Shown here: piece by piece, positions 1 to 5,984 of the stretch
Layout of the letters: each line of letters begins with the position of its first letter
Position numbering within the stretch: the stretch's first letter is position 1
The notes under the pieces: generated by a model
What the model was told of the DNA's origin: nothing
The model's input: only the letters and a program-made list of their open reading frames with translations
The model's database searches: none
Assembly: GCA_041301185.1 (NCBI GenBank)
Contig: JBFYSV010000309.1
Location: 1-7,697, forward strand
Length of the DNA stretch: 7,697 nt
Origin: JAQBDA01 sp041301185
Lineage (GTDB): Bacteria > Chloroflexota > Anaerolineae > Anaerolineales > UBA4823
Direction of reading: 5' to 3'
Translations under genes and position numbers: made by a program

Positions 1-714
1 ATGCCCAATGAGCTGATCTGCTACGCCGATTCGGACGTGCTCTTCCGCCCCGGCTGGCTGCCGGCCAGCCTGCAGGTGCTCCAGGCATTCCCCAAAGCGG
101 GGATGGTTGGCGCCCAGCCCAATTTCTACGATGTGATGGAGGGTGAAGGCCAGGCTCACCAGGCTTTGCATTTTGATCCCGAATACCGCTTTGGAGACTA
201 CTGGCCTGATCAAGGTACGGTTGATGAATACTGCTTTGGGATTGGCGCTAACGATGAGCTGGCTGCCAAGTTCCACAACACGCCGCTGCCGGCCCTCACC
301 CACCAGCCCAGCGACACCCAGGCGATCCTGGGCGCGTCGCAGATGCCGTTCCGCATCCCCCGCCAGGTCGCCCGCCAGGTAGTGCCTCTCCCGGCCACCC
401 GGGGGCTGCTGCGCGCCGAGACCATGTCACTAGACCACAAGATCGACCAGCTGGGCTACCTACACTTATCCACCCCAAGGGCGCATGTCTTTCACATGGG
501 TAACACGGTGAACGAGCGCCTGCTGCAAGAGGTCGAGCAGATCACGGCGATTCCAGCTTCCCACGAGACAGCCCGTAAGCGTGCCCCTGCCAGGGCTTCC
601 CGTACCCAGCGCTGGTTGACCTCCCTGGCGAAGCGGCCGCGCTTCCAGCGATTGCTCTTGCGAGCGTACAACTTGCTCTTCCGCGTGCTGTACTCCGAGA
701 GCCAGGAGAAATAA
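1..714 (+). CDS. Glycosyltransferase family 2-like protein, C-terminal part (5' end outside window)
   Basis: The reading frame is open from the first base and ends in TAA. The sequence YADSDVLF at residues 5-14 region looks like the end of the first GT-A half-domain, with D10-S-D12 as the metal- and nucleotide-sugar-binding DXD motif. In family 2 enzymes that motif normally lies roughly 90 residues from the start, so the ATG at position 1 is probably an internal methionine and the N-terminal nucleotide-binding part is missing from the window. Further on, an acidic segment (AETMSLDHKIDQLG) and a HMGN motif resemble the acceptor-side region of GT2 enzymes. The tail is rich in Arg and Lys and ends in an amphipathic stretch, which could associate with the membrane. 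The inferred role is transfer of a sugar from a nucleotide donor to a growing surface glycan. Donor and acceptor are unknown. It lies 2 bases upstream of the methyltransferase gene, so the two are co-transcribed. Confidence 0.72.
   Translation: MPNELICYADSDVLFRPGWLPASLQVLQAFPKAGMVGAQPNFYDVMEGEGQAHQALHFDPEYRFGDYWPDQGTVDEYCFGIGANDELAAKFHNTPLPALTHQPSDTQAILGASQMPFRIPRQVARQVVPLPATRGLLRAETMSLDHKIDQLGYLHLSTPRAHVFHMGNTVNERLLQEVEQITAIPASHETARKRAPARASRTQRWLTSLAKRPRFQRLLLRAYNLLFRVLYSESQEK
704..710 (+). promoter_or_regulatory. Ribosome binding site of the methyltransferase gene
   Basis: AGGAGAA is a good Shine-Dalgarno match placed six bases before the ATG at 717. It lies inside the last codons of the upstream glycosyltransferase gene, which supports translational coupling and fixes the start. 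Confidence 0.7.
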
Positions 715-716
715 AG

Positions 717-1565
717 ATGCACCATCTGAAAATCCTGGTATGCGATCGCTGTCGCGGCGAGCTGGTCGCGCAGCAACAGGCATTGGTGTGCCAGGCCTGC
801 GGCCGCACCATCCCCGTGGAGAAAGGGATTCCACTCTTTGTCGCGCCACCAGCGGACATCCGCCCGTCCGAGAAACTGGTGCGTGGCCCCCAAGTGGGCA
901 CCCCCTGGCGCAGGGCGAACTGGAGCTTCCTGGAGTCTCAAGTCAGACAGCTTGACCCGGGGGCGTTGATCCTGGATGTAGGCGCCGGGCGGGGCGATTT
1001 TGCCGATCTCTTCGACCAGCACCCGTATTACCTGGCGCTGGATGTTTATCCCTACCCTGAGGTGGACATCGTCTGCGATCTTTCCCTGGTAAACCCCTTC
1101 CGTAACGCCAGCCTGGATGCCATCCTGCTGATGAATGTGCTGGAGCACGTCTATGCTCCGCATCCCCTGCTATCAGCCCTGGCAGCGATGCTCAAGCCAG
1201 GCGGCGTGCTGATCATTGCCATCCCCTTCCTGGTCAAGATGCACCAGGCGCCGCTGGATTTCGCCCGCTACACTCATTACGCCCTGCGCCGCTTTGCCCC
1301 CGACCACGGTCTGGAAATCACCCACCTGGAAGGTTTCTACGACCCCGTCTCGGTGCTTACCGAGGGCATCGGCAACCTGAAGAACGCCGTCCTGCCGGAA
1401 CTACCGCCCGCGCGCCGCTATGTTGGACGCCTCATTAGCTGGGCACTGCAAGCCAGCACCAGCGCCCTGCTCGCTTTGCTAGGTCCTGGACAGGTTATCC
1501 TTCCAGAACGCGCCCGAAGCCAGGCACCGACTGGCTATCAACTAGTTTACAAAAAAAATGTGTGA
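717..1565 (+). CDS. SAM-dependent class I methyltransferase with N-terminal zinc ribbon
   Basis: This 282-residue protein has two parts. Residues 1-45 form a Trm112-like zinc ribbon with C9-x2-C12 and C25-x2-C28, followed by the usual EKGIPLF stretch. Residues of about 60-220 form a Rossmann-type methyltransferase. Motif I is ILDVGAGRG (85-93), an acidic residue follows the second strand in LALDVYP, NVLEHV (140-145) matches the post-II region of Methyltransf_11 proteins, and MLKPGGVLIIAIP is the strand-4/5 hairpin. Such proteins methylate small molecules or sugars using S-adenosylmethionine. The neighbours suggest a sugar or glycan-lipid acceptor, but the sequence does not show it. The start is supported by AGGAGAA at 704-710, six bases before the ATG. 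The gene begins 2 bases after the glycosyltransferase stop, and its last 8 bases overlap the proposed start of the VanZ-like gene. Confidence 0.85.
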   Translation: MHHLKILVCDRCRGELVAQQQALVCQACGRTIPVEKGIPLFVAPPADIRPSEKLVRGPQVGTPWRRANWSFLESQVRQLDPGALILDVGAGRGDFADLFDQHPYYLALDVYPYPEVDIVCDLSLVNPFRNASLDAILLMNVLEHVYAPHPLLSALAAMLKPGGVLIIAIPFLVKMHQAPLDFARYTHYALRRFAPDHGLEITHLEGFYDPVSVLTEGIGNLKNAVLPELPPARRYVGRLISWALQASTSALLALLGPGQVILPERARSQAPTGYQLVYKKNV

Positions 1566-1974
1566 TCTATTTATGCGCCGCCCGGTAGCCTTTACCCTTC
1601 TGTTGATCTTTATGCTGGTTTTGATCATTTTCTTCGCCGATTTAGGAGCGATGCCGCAAATGATCTCATCGCTTTATGCTTTTCCTTATGGCGATCTCGT
1701 TGGGCACCTACTTTTAATGGGCTTGTTATCCCTGTTTGTCAACCTCAGTCTAGCTTGCAGAAGGATCAAAATAGTATCCAGAAGCTTTCTACTGGGAATC
1801 ATCATCCTACTTCCAGTTGTGACGCTAGAAGAGCTAAGCCAGCTCTTCTTGAATAACCGCAGCTTTTCCATCCTTGATCTCGCCTTCAGCTATGCGGGCA
1901 TCCTGGTATTCGCTCAACTAGCTGTTTTGTTCCAAAAATCTGTCTTCTCTAAAAAATCCTTATCCCAACAATGA
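1558..1974 (+). CDS. VanZ-like family integral membrane protein
   Basis: This 138-residue, strongly hydrophobic protein has about four membrane helices (roughly residues 10-28, 47-65, 76-92 and 103-125). The spaced polar residues that mark VanZ-like proteins are visible: D46 and H50 in a DLVGH segment, then E91/E92-x-x-Q95, R101, D107 and G114 in the segment EELSQLFLNNRSFSILDLAF. The family is named after VanZ of teicoplanin-resistance clusters. Its members often sit in cell-envelope or polysaccharide loci, and their biochemical activity is poorly defined. The gene overlaps the methyltransferase by 8 bases and the next gene by the 4-base ATGA. The first ATG (1558) and the in-frame ATG at 1573 are both possible starts, and neither has a clear ribosome binding site. 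Sampled lines have about 43-47% GC, lower than the flanking genes, which could reflect membrane codon content or a separate origin. Confidence 0.75.
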   Translation: MCDLFMRRPVAFTLLLIFMLVLIIFFADLGAMPQMISSLYAFPYGDLVGHLLLMGLLSLFVNLSLACRRIKIVSRSFLLGIIILLPVVTLEELSQLFLNNRSFSILDLAFSYAGILVFAQLAVLFQKSVFSKKSLSQQ

Positions 1975-3389
1975 CCTCCCAACGCATTTTCATTGTCGCC
2001 GATCACGGTCTGGCAGCCTTCTACTTCTTGCAAAGCGATATTGTCTCCAACCTGCTTGACGCTGGGTTGGAGGTGGTCGTCCTCACCGAGGACAACACCC
2101 GGGATGCCATCGCTGCCCGTTTTGGGCACCCGGGGATGACCGTCGAGGGACTGCGTCTGGACCAGATTGCCAAATACACCCGGACGGTGTCGCCTACCCT
2201 GCAATGGTGGCTGGACTTCCTACGCCGCGCCGGGGCGGCTGGCATGATCAACCTGGCGGTGGTAGACAGTTATATCCAGCAAGTTAAGAGCGAAGCCCAT
2301 ACCCGCCGCCGCCAGCTTTTCCCCATTATGGAAGCGATTGCTCATTTGATGCGCCGCTCAACCCCCTTGCGCCGGGCGCTGGTAGCTTACCAGGGACGTT
2401 TCACCCCGGACATTTATACCGACCTGTTCGAAAAATATAACCCAGCCCTGGTGATTGCCGGCTCGCCCGGCTTCCGCCAGGACCGTTTCATCTTGCGCCA
2501 GGCTGCCGCCCGGGGAGTTCCCACGGTAGCTGCCATCATCAGCTGGGATAGCTCCAGCAGCTACGGATTGCCCGGCGCAAAGGTGGACCGGATCACTTGC
2601 TGGTCCGAGGTCCAGAAACAGGAGCTTATCGGCGGTGCCGACTGGCCCCCCGAACGGGTCAATATTGGCGGGATGCCGCCCTATGACAATTACGTGCGCG
2701 GCGAATGGGTGCTGCCTCGCCAGGACTATTTTCGACAGCACGGGCTGGACCCAAATCGCAAGCTGCTCACCTATGCCAGCAGCTTTGTGAGCTGGTCGCC
2801 CAATATCCAGAACGTGGAAGCCCTGGCAGACCTGGTCATCTCCGATCGGCTGGTCGCCCCGGCCCAGCTCCTGGTGCGCCTGCACCCGATCCATATGAGC
2901 GGGCATTATGTAGCCGAAGCCGACCGTATCCGCCAGCTCGCTCAACAACACCCCCATATTCACGTCGTCGAGCCGGTGCCCCTCGGTTCTCTGGGCCACT
3001 ACTCGGGCGAGGATGTCACCGAGCGGACCTCGATGATGGCTCACTCGGATATTTTCCTGACCGTCTATTCGACGATGTGCGTGGAAGCCGCCTTCCAGGA
3101 GCGGGCGACGGTCAGCGTGTGCATCGATTCGCAGGACGGCTACCCCGGCAAATACTGGGTGCCCATGTCGCAGATCGGGGTCTGGCCCACTCACTCCCGC
3201 TTCCGCACCTCAGGTTCCGGGCGGGTGGCTCTGGATGAATCCGCGCTTCAAGATGCCATCAACCACTACCTGGTCAATCCACGTGCCGACCTGGAAGCCC
3301 AGCGCCGTTTCCTCGAGCGGGAGTGTACTTATACCGATGGCAGCGCCGGAAAACATACTGCTGATTTTTTCCTGTCACTCATACACTGA
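1971..3389 (+). CDS. Putative GT-B-fold glycosyltransferase or polyol-phosphate transferase-like protein
   Basis: This 472-residue protein is not confidently recognised by name. It begins with a Rossmann-like strand (RIFIVADHG) followed by a helix and a second strand (LEVVVLTED), as in the N-terminal half of GT-B enzymes and UDP-GlcNAc 2-epimerase relatives. The middle has PALVIAGSPG, then GVPTVAAIISWDSSS around residues 181-196. CWSEVQKQEL and NIGGMPPYDNY mark the hinge, where such enzymes check the returned chain or donor. The C-terminal half has LLVRLHPIH (R303, H305, P306), similar to the R-x-HP motif of capsule and CDP-glycerol glycerophosphotransferase-like proteins, and VYSTMCVEAAF (365-375), at the place where these folds bind the donor phosphate. 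No signal peptide or membrane helix is evident, so it is probably cytoplasmic or peripheral. It overlaps the VanZ-like gene by ATGA. The inferred role is glycan or phosphopolyol transfer. A sugar epimerase is less likely but possible. Confidence 0.6.
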   Translation: MTSQRIFIVADHGLAAFYFLQSDIVSNLLDAGLEVVVLTEDNTRDAIAARFGHPGMTVEGLRLDQIAKYTRTVSPTLQWWLDFLRRAGAAGMINLAVVDSYIQQVKSEAHTRRRQLFPIMEAIAHLMRRSTPLRRALVAYQGRFTPDIYTDLFEKYNPALVIAGSPGFRQDRFILRQAAARGVPTVAAIISWDSSSSYGLPGAKVDRITCWSEVQKQELIGGADWPPERVNIGGMPPYDNYVRGEWVLPRQDYFRQHGLDPNRKLLTYASSFVSWSPNIQNVEALADLVISDRLVAPAQLLVRLHPIHMSGHYVAEADRIRQLAQQHPHIHVVEPVPLGSLGHYSGEDVTERTSMMAHSDIFLTVYSTMCVEAAFQERATVSVCIDSQDGYPGKYWVPMSQIGVWPTHSRFRTSGSGRVALDESALQDAINHYLVNPRADLEAQRRFLERECTYTDGSAGKHTADFFLSLIH

Positions 3390-3417
3390 TCCAACATTCT
3401 TGTCGATTGGAAATATT

Positions 3418-3445
3418 TTAACCACGAAGTCACAAAGGCACGAAG
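3418..3445 (+). repeat. Left arm of 28-bp inverted repeat
   Basis: The arm starts TTAACCACGAAG and continues as CACGAAGT (3423-3430), CACAAAGG (3431-3438) and CACGAAGG (3439-3446), a degenerate 8-bp tandem repeat. It pairs with 3853-3880; the only mismatch is the T at 3430. Its last bases form the purine-rich stretch just ahead of the GxxExxY start codon. Confidence 0.9.
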
Positions 3446-3446
3446 G
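3442..3446 (+). promoter_or_regulatory. Possible ribosome binding site formed by the repeat
   Basis: GAAGG lies only 2 bases before the ATG at 3449, closer than usual. It is the only purine-rich stretch available, and an in-frame stop at 3419 excludes a long upstream extension. Most of it lies within the left arm, so base pairing of the mRNA with the right arm would hide it. Confidence 0.35.
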
Positions 3447-3448
3447 AT

Positions 3449-3844
3449 ATGAATTTATCATCTCCAATTTCTCAAAAAGAAGAACGTATTGCTACAGATA
3501 TTGTGGATGCGGCCTACAATGTGCACAAGAATCTAGGACCAGGACTTATCGAAAGTGTTTATGAAGTATGCTTCTGTCATGAATTAAGTAAACGCAACTT
3601 GAGTTTTCAAAGACAGGTCATAATACCGATTGTGTACGATGGTATCACCCTGCCTGAAACCATGCGCATTGACGTGTTAGTAGAAGATCTTGTGATTTGT
3701 GAGCTAAAAGCGACTGAAACAATGCCACCTGTTTATCTCTCCCAATTGCTCACCTACCTCAAGCTGGCAAATAAGCGTCTCGGTTTCCTGATCAATTTTA
3801 ATGTACCGATTATCAAACAAGGGATCAAGAGAGTAGTTCTATAG
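3449..3844 (+). CDS. GxxExxY protein, PD-(D/E)XK nuclease-like
   Basis: This 131-residue protein carries the defining motif G32-L-I-E35-S-V-Y38, preceded by the helix IATDIVDAAYNVHKNLGPG. A nuclease-like core follows: D75 in RIDVLV, then E85-L-K87 in VICELKA, then Q100 in a helix LSQLLTYLKL. The D…ExK…Q order fits the PD-(D/E)XK superfamily, in which Pfam places GxxExxY proteins (family PDDEXK_3, from memory). The length is normal for the family and the frame is intact. To my knowledge no biochemical role has been established, so DNA cleavage is inferred from the motif. The gene is unlike its neighbours in composition (about 33-45% GC in two sampled lines) and is enclosed by inverted repeats. 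It has its own 59-base and 75-base spacers, whereas the genes around it are nearly contiguous. It is probably not part of glycan synthesis. Confidence 0.88.
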   Translation: MNLSSPISQKEERIATDIVDAAYNVHKNLGPGLIESVYEVCFCHELSKRNLSFQRQVIIPIVYDGITLPETMRIDVLVEDLVICELKATETMPPVYLSQLLTYLKLANKRLGFLINFNVPIIKQGIKRVVL

Positions 3845-3852
3845 CCTTTTAA

Positions 3853-3880
3853 CTTCGTGCCTTTGTGCCTTCGTGGTTAA
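3853..3880 (-). repeat. Right arm of 28-bp inverted repeat
   Basis: The arm reads as three 8-base units, CTTCGTGC (3853-3860), CTTTGTGC (3861-3868) and CTTCGTGG (3869-3876), then TTAA. Its reverse complement matches the left arm at 27 of 28 positions. It begins 8 bases after the GxxExxY stop codon and ends 39 bases before the sulfotransferase start. Confidence 0.9.
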
Positions 3881-3919
3881 TAAAACACAAATTTCACTAA
3901 TACGATTACCAAAAATTAC

Positions 3920-4972
3920 ATGCTTCCAAGACTATCCAGACGATTATCCCTGGCAATAAATATTCTCATCAAGGGTGTCGGTTCATCTCAGAGCCAGCGT
4001 GAGGTTCCCGCCATCAGCGCCGAAGAAGTATCCGAGGCGAAAGCCTTCTTTCCGCTGGATAAATTCTTCATCTTTGGGCACGCCCGCTCGGGCACCACCC
4101 TGCTCACCCGCCTGATCCGCGTTCACCCAATGGTGCATTGCAACTATCAGGGGCACTTCTTCACCCGCGCCCCGCTGCTGGAAGCACTGGTTGCCGACCC
4201 CGAGGTCGGTTCCTGGCTCTCCCGGCGCAGCAACCGCTGGAACCAGGGACACGATCTCTCGCCATTGGTCCTGCGCGCCGTTGCCGATTTCATTATGGAG
4301 CGCGATGCCCGCCTGGCAGGCAAGTCTATCCCCGGTTGCGTGGTTGGCGATAAAAGCCCCAACAGCCTGCTGGATGGCGAGGCGGTGCGCAAGATGGTCA
4401 AGGTGTACCCGGAGGCGCGCCTGATCTTCATCATCCGCGACGGACGCGATGCCGCCGTCTCACATCGCTTCCAGACTTTCATTGACCGCCAGGGACATCT
4501 CAACCCAGAGGACCAGCGCATTCGCCAGAGCTTCTCTCAGGACCCGATGCCTTTCCTTTCCGGAGAGAGATCGATCTTCACCGAGAAAGGCATCCGCCAG
4601 GCTGCCCTGGGCTGGAGCCATAACGTAACCGACACACACCAGATTGCCCGCCAGCTTCTCGGGGACAGGTATATCCACCTGCGTTACGAAGATTTGCTCG
4701 CCCAACCGTGGGATGAGATGTGCCGCTTATGGACCTTCCTGGGAGTGGATGTGTCTGCCAGCGAGTTGAAAGACGTCCTGGACGCGGAACTGGAACGCAA
4801 CCCAGATGCTGACTGGCAGCAGGAAAAAGCTGCCGAGATCGCCACCTCGCTCAGCAAAGGTCAGCGCGGCACCTGGCGCGAGCTGTTCACTGCCCGCGAC
4901 CGGCAGATCTTCAAGCAAGCCGCCGGCGAGACACTCGTCGACTGGGGCTACGAACCCGACCCGAGCTGGTAG
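3920..4972 (+). CDS. Sulfotransferase family protein (PAPS-dependent)
   Basis: This 350-residue protein has both cofactor motifs of sulfotransferases. The 5'-phosphosulfate loop is GHARSGTTLL (53-62), and the 3'-phosphate motif IIRDGRDAAVSH places R173 and S181 eight residues apart, the spacing seen in characterised sulfotransferases. LRYEDLLAQPWDEM and the closing GTWRELFTARDRQIFKQAAGE segment, ending in LVDWGYEP, are also typical of the family. It would move a sulfuryl group from 3'-phosphoadenylyl sulfate to an acceptor, here most plausibly a sugar hydroxyl or amine of a surface glycan. That acceptor is inferred from context only. No signal peptide is evident; the basic, partly hydrophobic N-terminus (about residues 1-20) may touch the membrane. 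The ATG at 3920 lacks a strong ribosome binding site. It lies 75 bases after the GxxExxY gene and 11 bases before the oxidoreductase gene. Confidence 0.88.
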   Translation: MLPRLSRRLSLAINILIKGVGSSQSQREVPAISAEEVSEAKAFFPLDKFFIFGHARSGTTLLTRLIRVHPMVHCNYQGHFFTRAPLLEALVADPEVGSWLSRRSNRWNQGHDLSPLVLRAVADFIMERDARLAGKSIPGCVVGDKSPNSLLDGEAVRKMVKVYPEARLIFIIRDGRDAAVSHRFQTFIDRQGHLNPEDQRIRQSFSQDPMPFLSGERSIFTEKGIRQAALGWSHNVTDTHQIARQLLGDRYIHLRYEDLLAQPWDEMCRLWTFLGVDVSASELKDVLDAELERNPDADWQQEKAAEIATSLSKGQRGTWRELFTARDRQIFKQAAGETLVDWGYEPDPSW

Positions 4973-4974
4973 GA
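4971..4974 (+). promoter_or_regulatory. Ribosome binding site supporting a GTG start
   Basis: AGGA overlaps the sulfotransferase stop codon and sits nine bases before the GTG at 4984. It supports the GTG start of the oxidoreductase, whose nucleotide-binding strand begins immediately after it. Confidence 0.5.
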
Positions 4975-4983
4975 TAGCAGACT

Positions 4984-5976
4984 GTGAAATTTCTGATCGC
5001 TGGGTCAGGCTCAATCGGTCGCCGCCACTTGCGCAACCTGCTTACGTTGGGCGAGCGAGACATCCTGCTGTACCGCACGCATCAATCCACCCTGCCCGAC
5101 AAAGAGCTGGCTCCTTTCCCTTTCGAGACCGACCTGCACGCAGCCCTGGCTCATAAACCCGACGCGGTAATTATCTCCAACCCGACTTCCATGCACCTGC
5201 AGGTCGCTATCCCGGCTGCCGAGGCTGGCTGCCACCTGCTGATCGAAAAGCCCGTCTCCCATTCGCTGGAAGGTCTGGACGACCTGGCGCAAGCCGTGAA
5301 GTCCAACGCTTGCCAGGTGCTGGTTGGATTCCAGTTCCGCTTCCACCCTGGTTTGCAGAAAACCGCCGAGTTGCTAGGACAGGCAGCCATCGGGCGTCCC
5401 CTGTCTGCGCGCGCCCACTGGGGGGAGTACCTTCCCGGTTGGCACCCCTGGGAGGACTACCGTCAGGGTTACAGCGCCCGACCTGACCTTGGCGGTGGCG
5501 TGATTCTGACTCTTTCACACCCGCTGGATTATCTACGCTGGCTGTTGGGGGATATCAATACACTGTGGTGCTTCAGCGCCAGCACCGGCGAGCTCGGGTT
5601 AGATGTGGAAGACACAGCCGAGATTGGCTTACAATTTGCTGGCGGGGTCATCGGTAGTGTGCATTTGGATTATAATCAACGACCGCCAGCCCACCACCTG
5701 GAGATCATTGGCACGCAGGGAGTCTTGCGCTGGGATAATACCGATGGTGCAGTACACCTGTACCGGGAGGACGCCAGCAGCCCGTCAGATGAAATTTTTC
5801 CACCGCCTGATGGCTTTGAGCGCAACCAGTTGTTCCTTGCGGAAATGCGCCATTTTATCCAGGTAACCATGGGATATAAAGAGCCGCTCTGCACGTTAGT
5901 GGATGGTATCCAGGCGTTGAAGCTGGCAAACGCTGCCAGAGATTCTGCCCGTGAAGGAAAGCTGGTCGCATTTTAG
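4984..5976 (+). CDS. Gfo/Idh/MocA family NAD(P)-dependent oxidoreductase
   Basis: This 330-residue protein starts with GTG and goes straight into a Rossmann dinucleotide-binding strand, with the glycine motif G7-S-G9-S-I-G12. The family signature E88-K89-P90 lies in HLLIEKPVSHS, where the lysine is the usual cofactor-side catalytic residue. The C-terminal domain has GEYLPGWHPWEDYR and then DLGGGVILTLSHPLDYLRWLLG (168 onward), with H179 and D182 at the family's active-site positions. Members oxidise or reduce sugars and sugar nucleotides. The WHPWEDYR-type subgroup is, from memory, often found near nonulosonic acid genes, which fits the NeuA- and NeuB-like genes next door. The exact substrate cannot be read from the sequence. 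It is 11 bases downstream of the sulfotransferase and 8 bases upstream of the cytidylyltransferase fusion, so it is clearly in the same operon. Confidence 0.87.
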   Translation: MKFLIAGSGSIGRRHLRNLLTLGERDILLYRTHQSTLPDKELAPFPFETDLHAALAHKPDAVIISNPTSMHLQVAIPAAEAGCHLLIEKPVSHSLEGLDDLAQAVKSNACQVLVGFQFRFHPGLQKTAELLGQAAIGRPLSARAHWGEYLPGWHPWEDYRQGYSARPDLGGGVILTLSHPLDYLRWLLGDINTLWCFSASTGELGLDVEDTAEIGLQFAGGVIGSVHLDYNQRPPAHHLEIIGTQGVLRWDNTDGAVHLYREDASSPSDEIFPPPDGFERNQLFLAEMRHFIQVTMGYKEPLCTLVDGIQALKLANAARDSAREGKLVAF

Positions 5977-5984
5977 GGTTTGAC

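Larger units (their letters stand above)
3418..3880. mobile_element. Putative GxxExxY cassette bounded by 28-bp inverted repeats
   Basis: A 463-bp unit consists of one small gene (3449-3844) with inverted repeats immediately outside it. The left arm is at 3418-3445 and the right arm at 3853-3880. They match over 28 bases with a single mismatch. Only 3 bases separate the left arm from the start codon and 8 separate the stop codon from the right arm. The unit is visibly AT-richer than the neighbouring glycan genes and has no functional link to them. Both outer ends read TTAA. No transposase is present. I infer a small selfish or non-autonomous cassette. The alternative is a chromosomal gene that happens to be flanked by intergenic repeats of a widespread type. 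Confidence 0.6.

Noticed and set aside
1..3. Position-1 ATG as the true start of the glycosyltransferase
   Set aside because: The DXD motif would fall at residue 10, far too early for a GT-A enzyme, so the gene most likely begins upstream of the window.
492..1163. A 223-codon open frame on the minus strand
   Set aside because: It spans the end of the glycosyltransferase and half of the methyltransferase, both of which have clear motifs on the + strand.
2358..3194. A 278-codon open frame on the minus strand
   Set aside because: It lies wholly inside the 472-residue transferase-like gene, lacks recognisable domains and is typical of antisense frames in GC-rich coding DNA.
3390..3419. Terminator-like hairpin TCCAA/TTGGA followed by an AT-rich stretch
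   Set aside because: The stem is only 5 bp with a 12-base loop and the T-run is broken, so it is too weak to call a terminator.
3418..3446. CRISPR repeat
   Set aside because: The 8-bp units are contiguous without spacers, and the two arms are inverted instead of direct; no cas gene is present.
3235..3564. A 109-codon + strand frame bridging the transferase end and the GxxExxY start
   Set aside because: It reads out of frame through both real genes and through the repeat arm, and its protein has no coherent composition or domain.
3418..3880. Classical insertion sequence
   Set aside because: The unit has IS-like terminal inverted repeats, but its only gene encodes a GxxExxY protein, with no DDE, HUH or serine/tyrosine recombinase motif.
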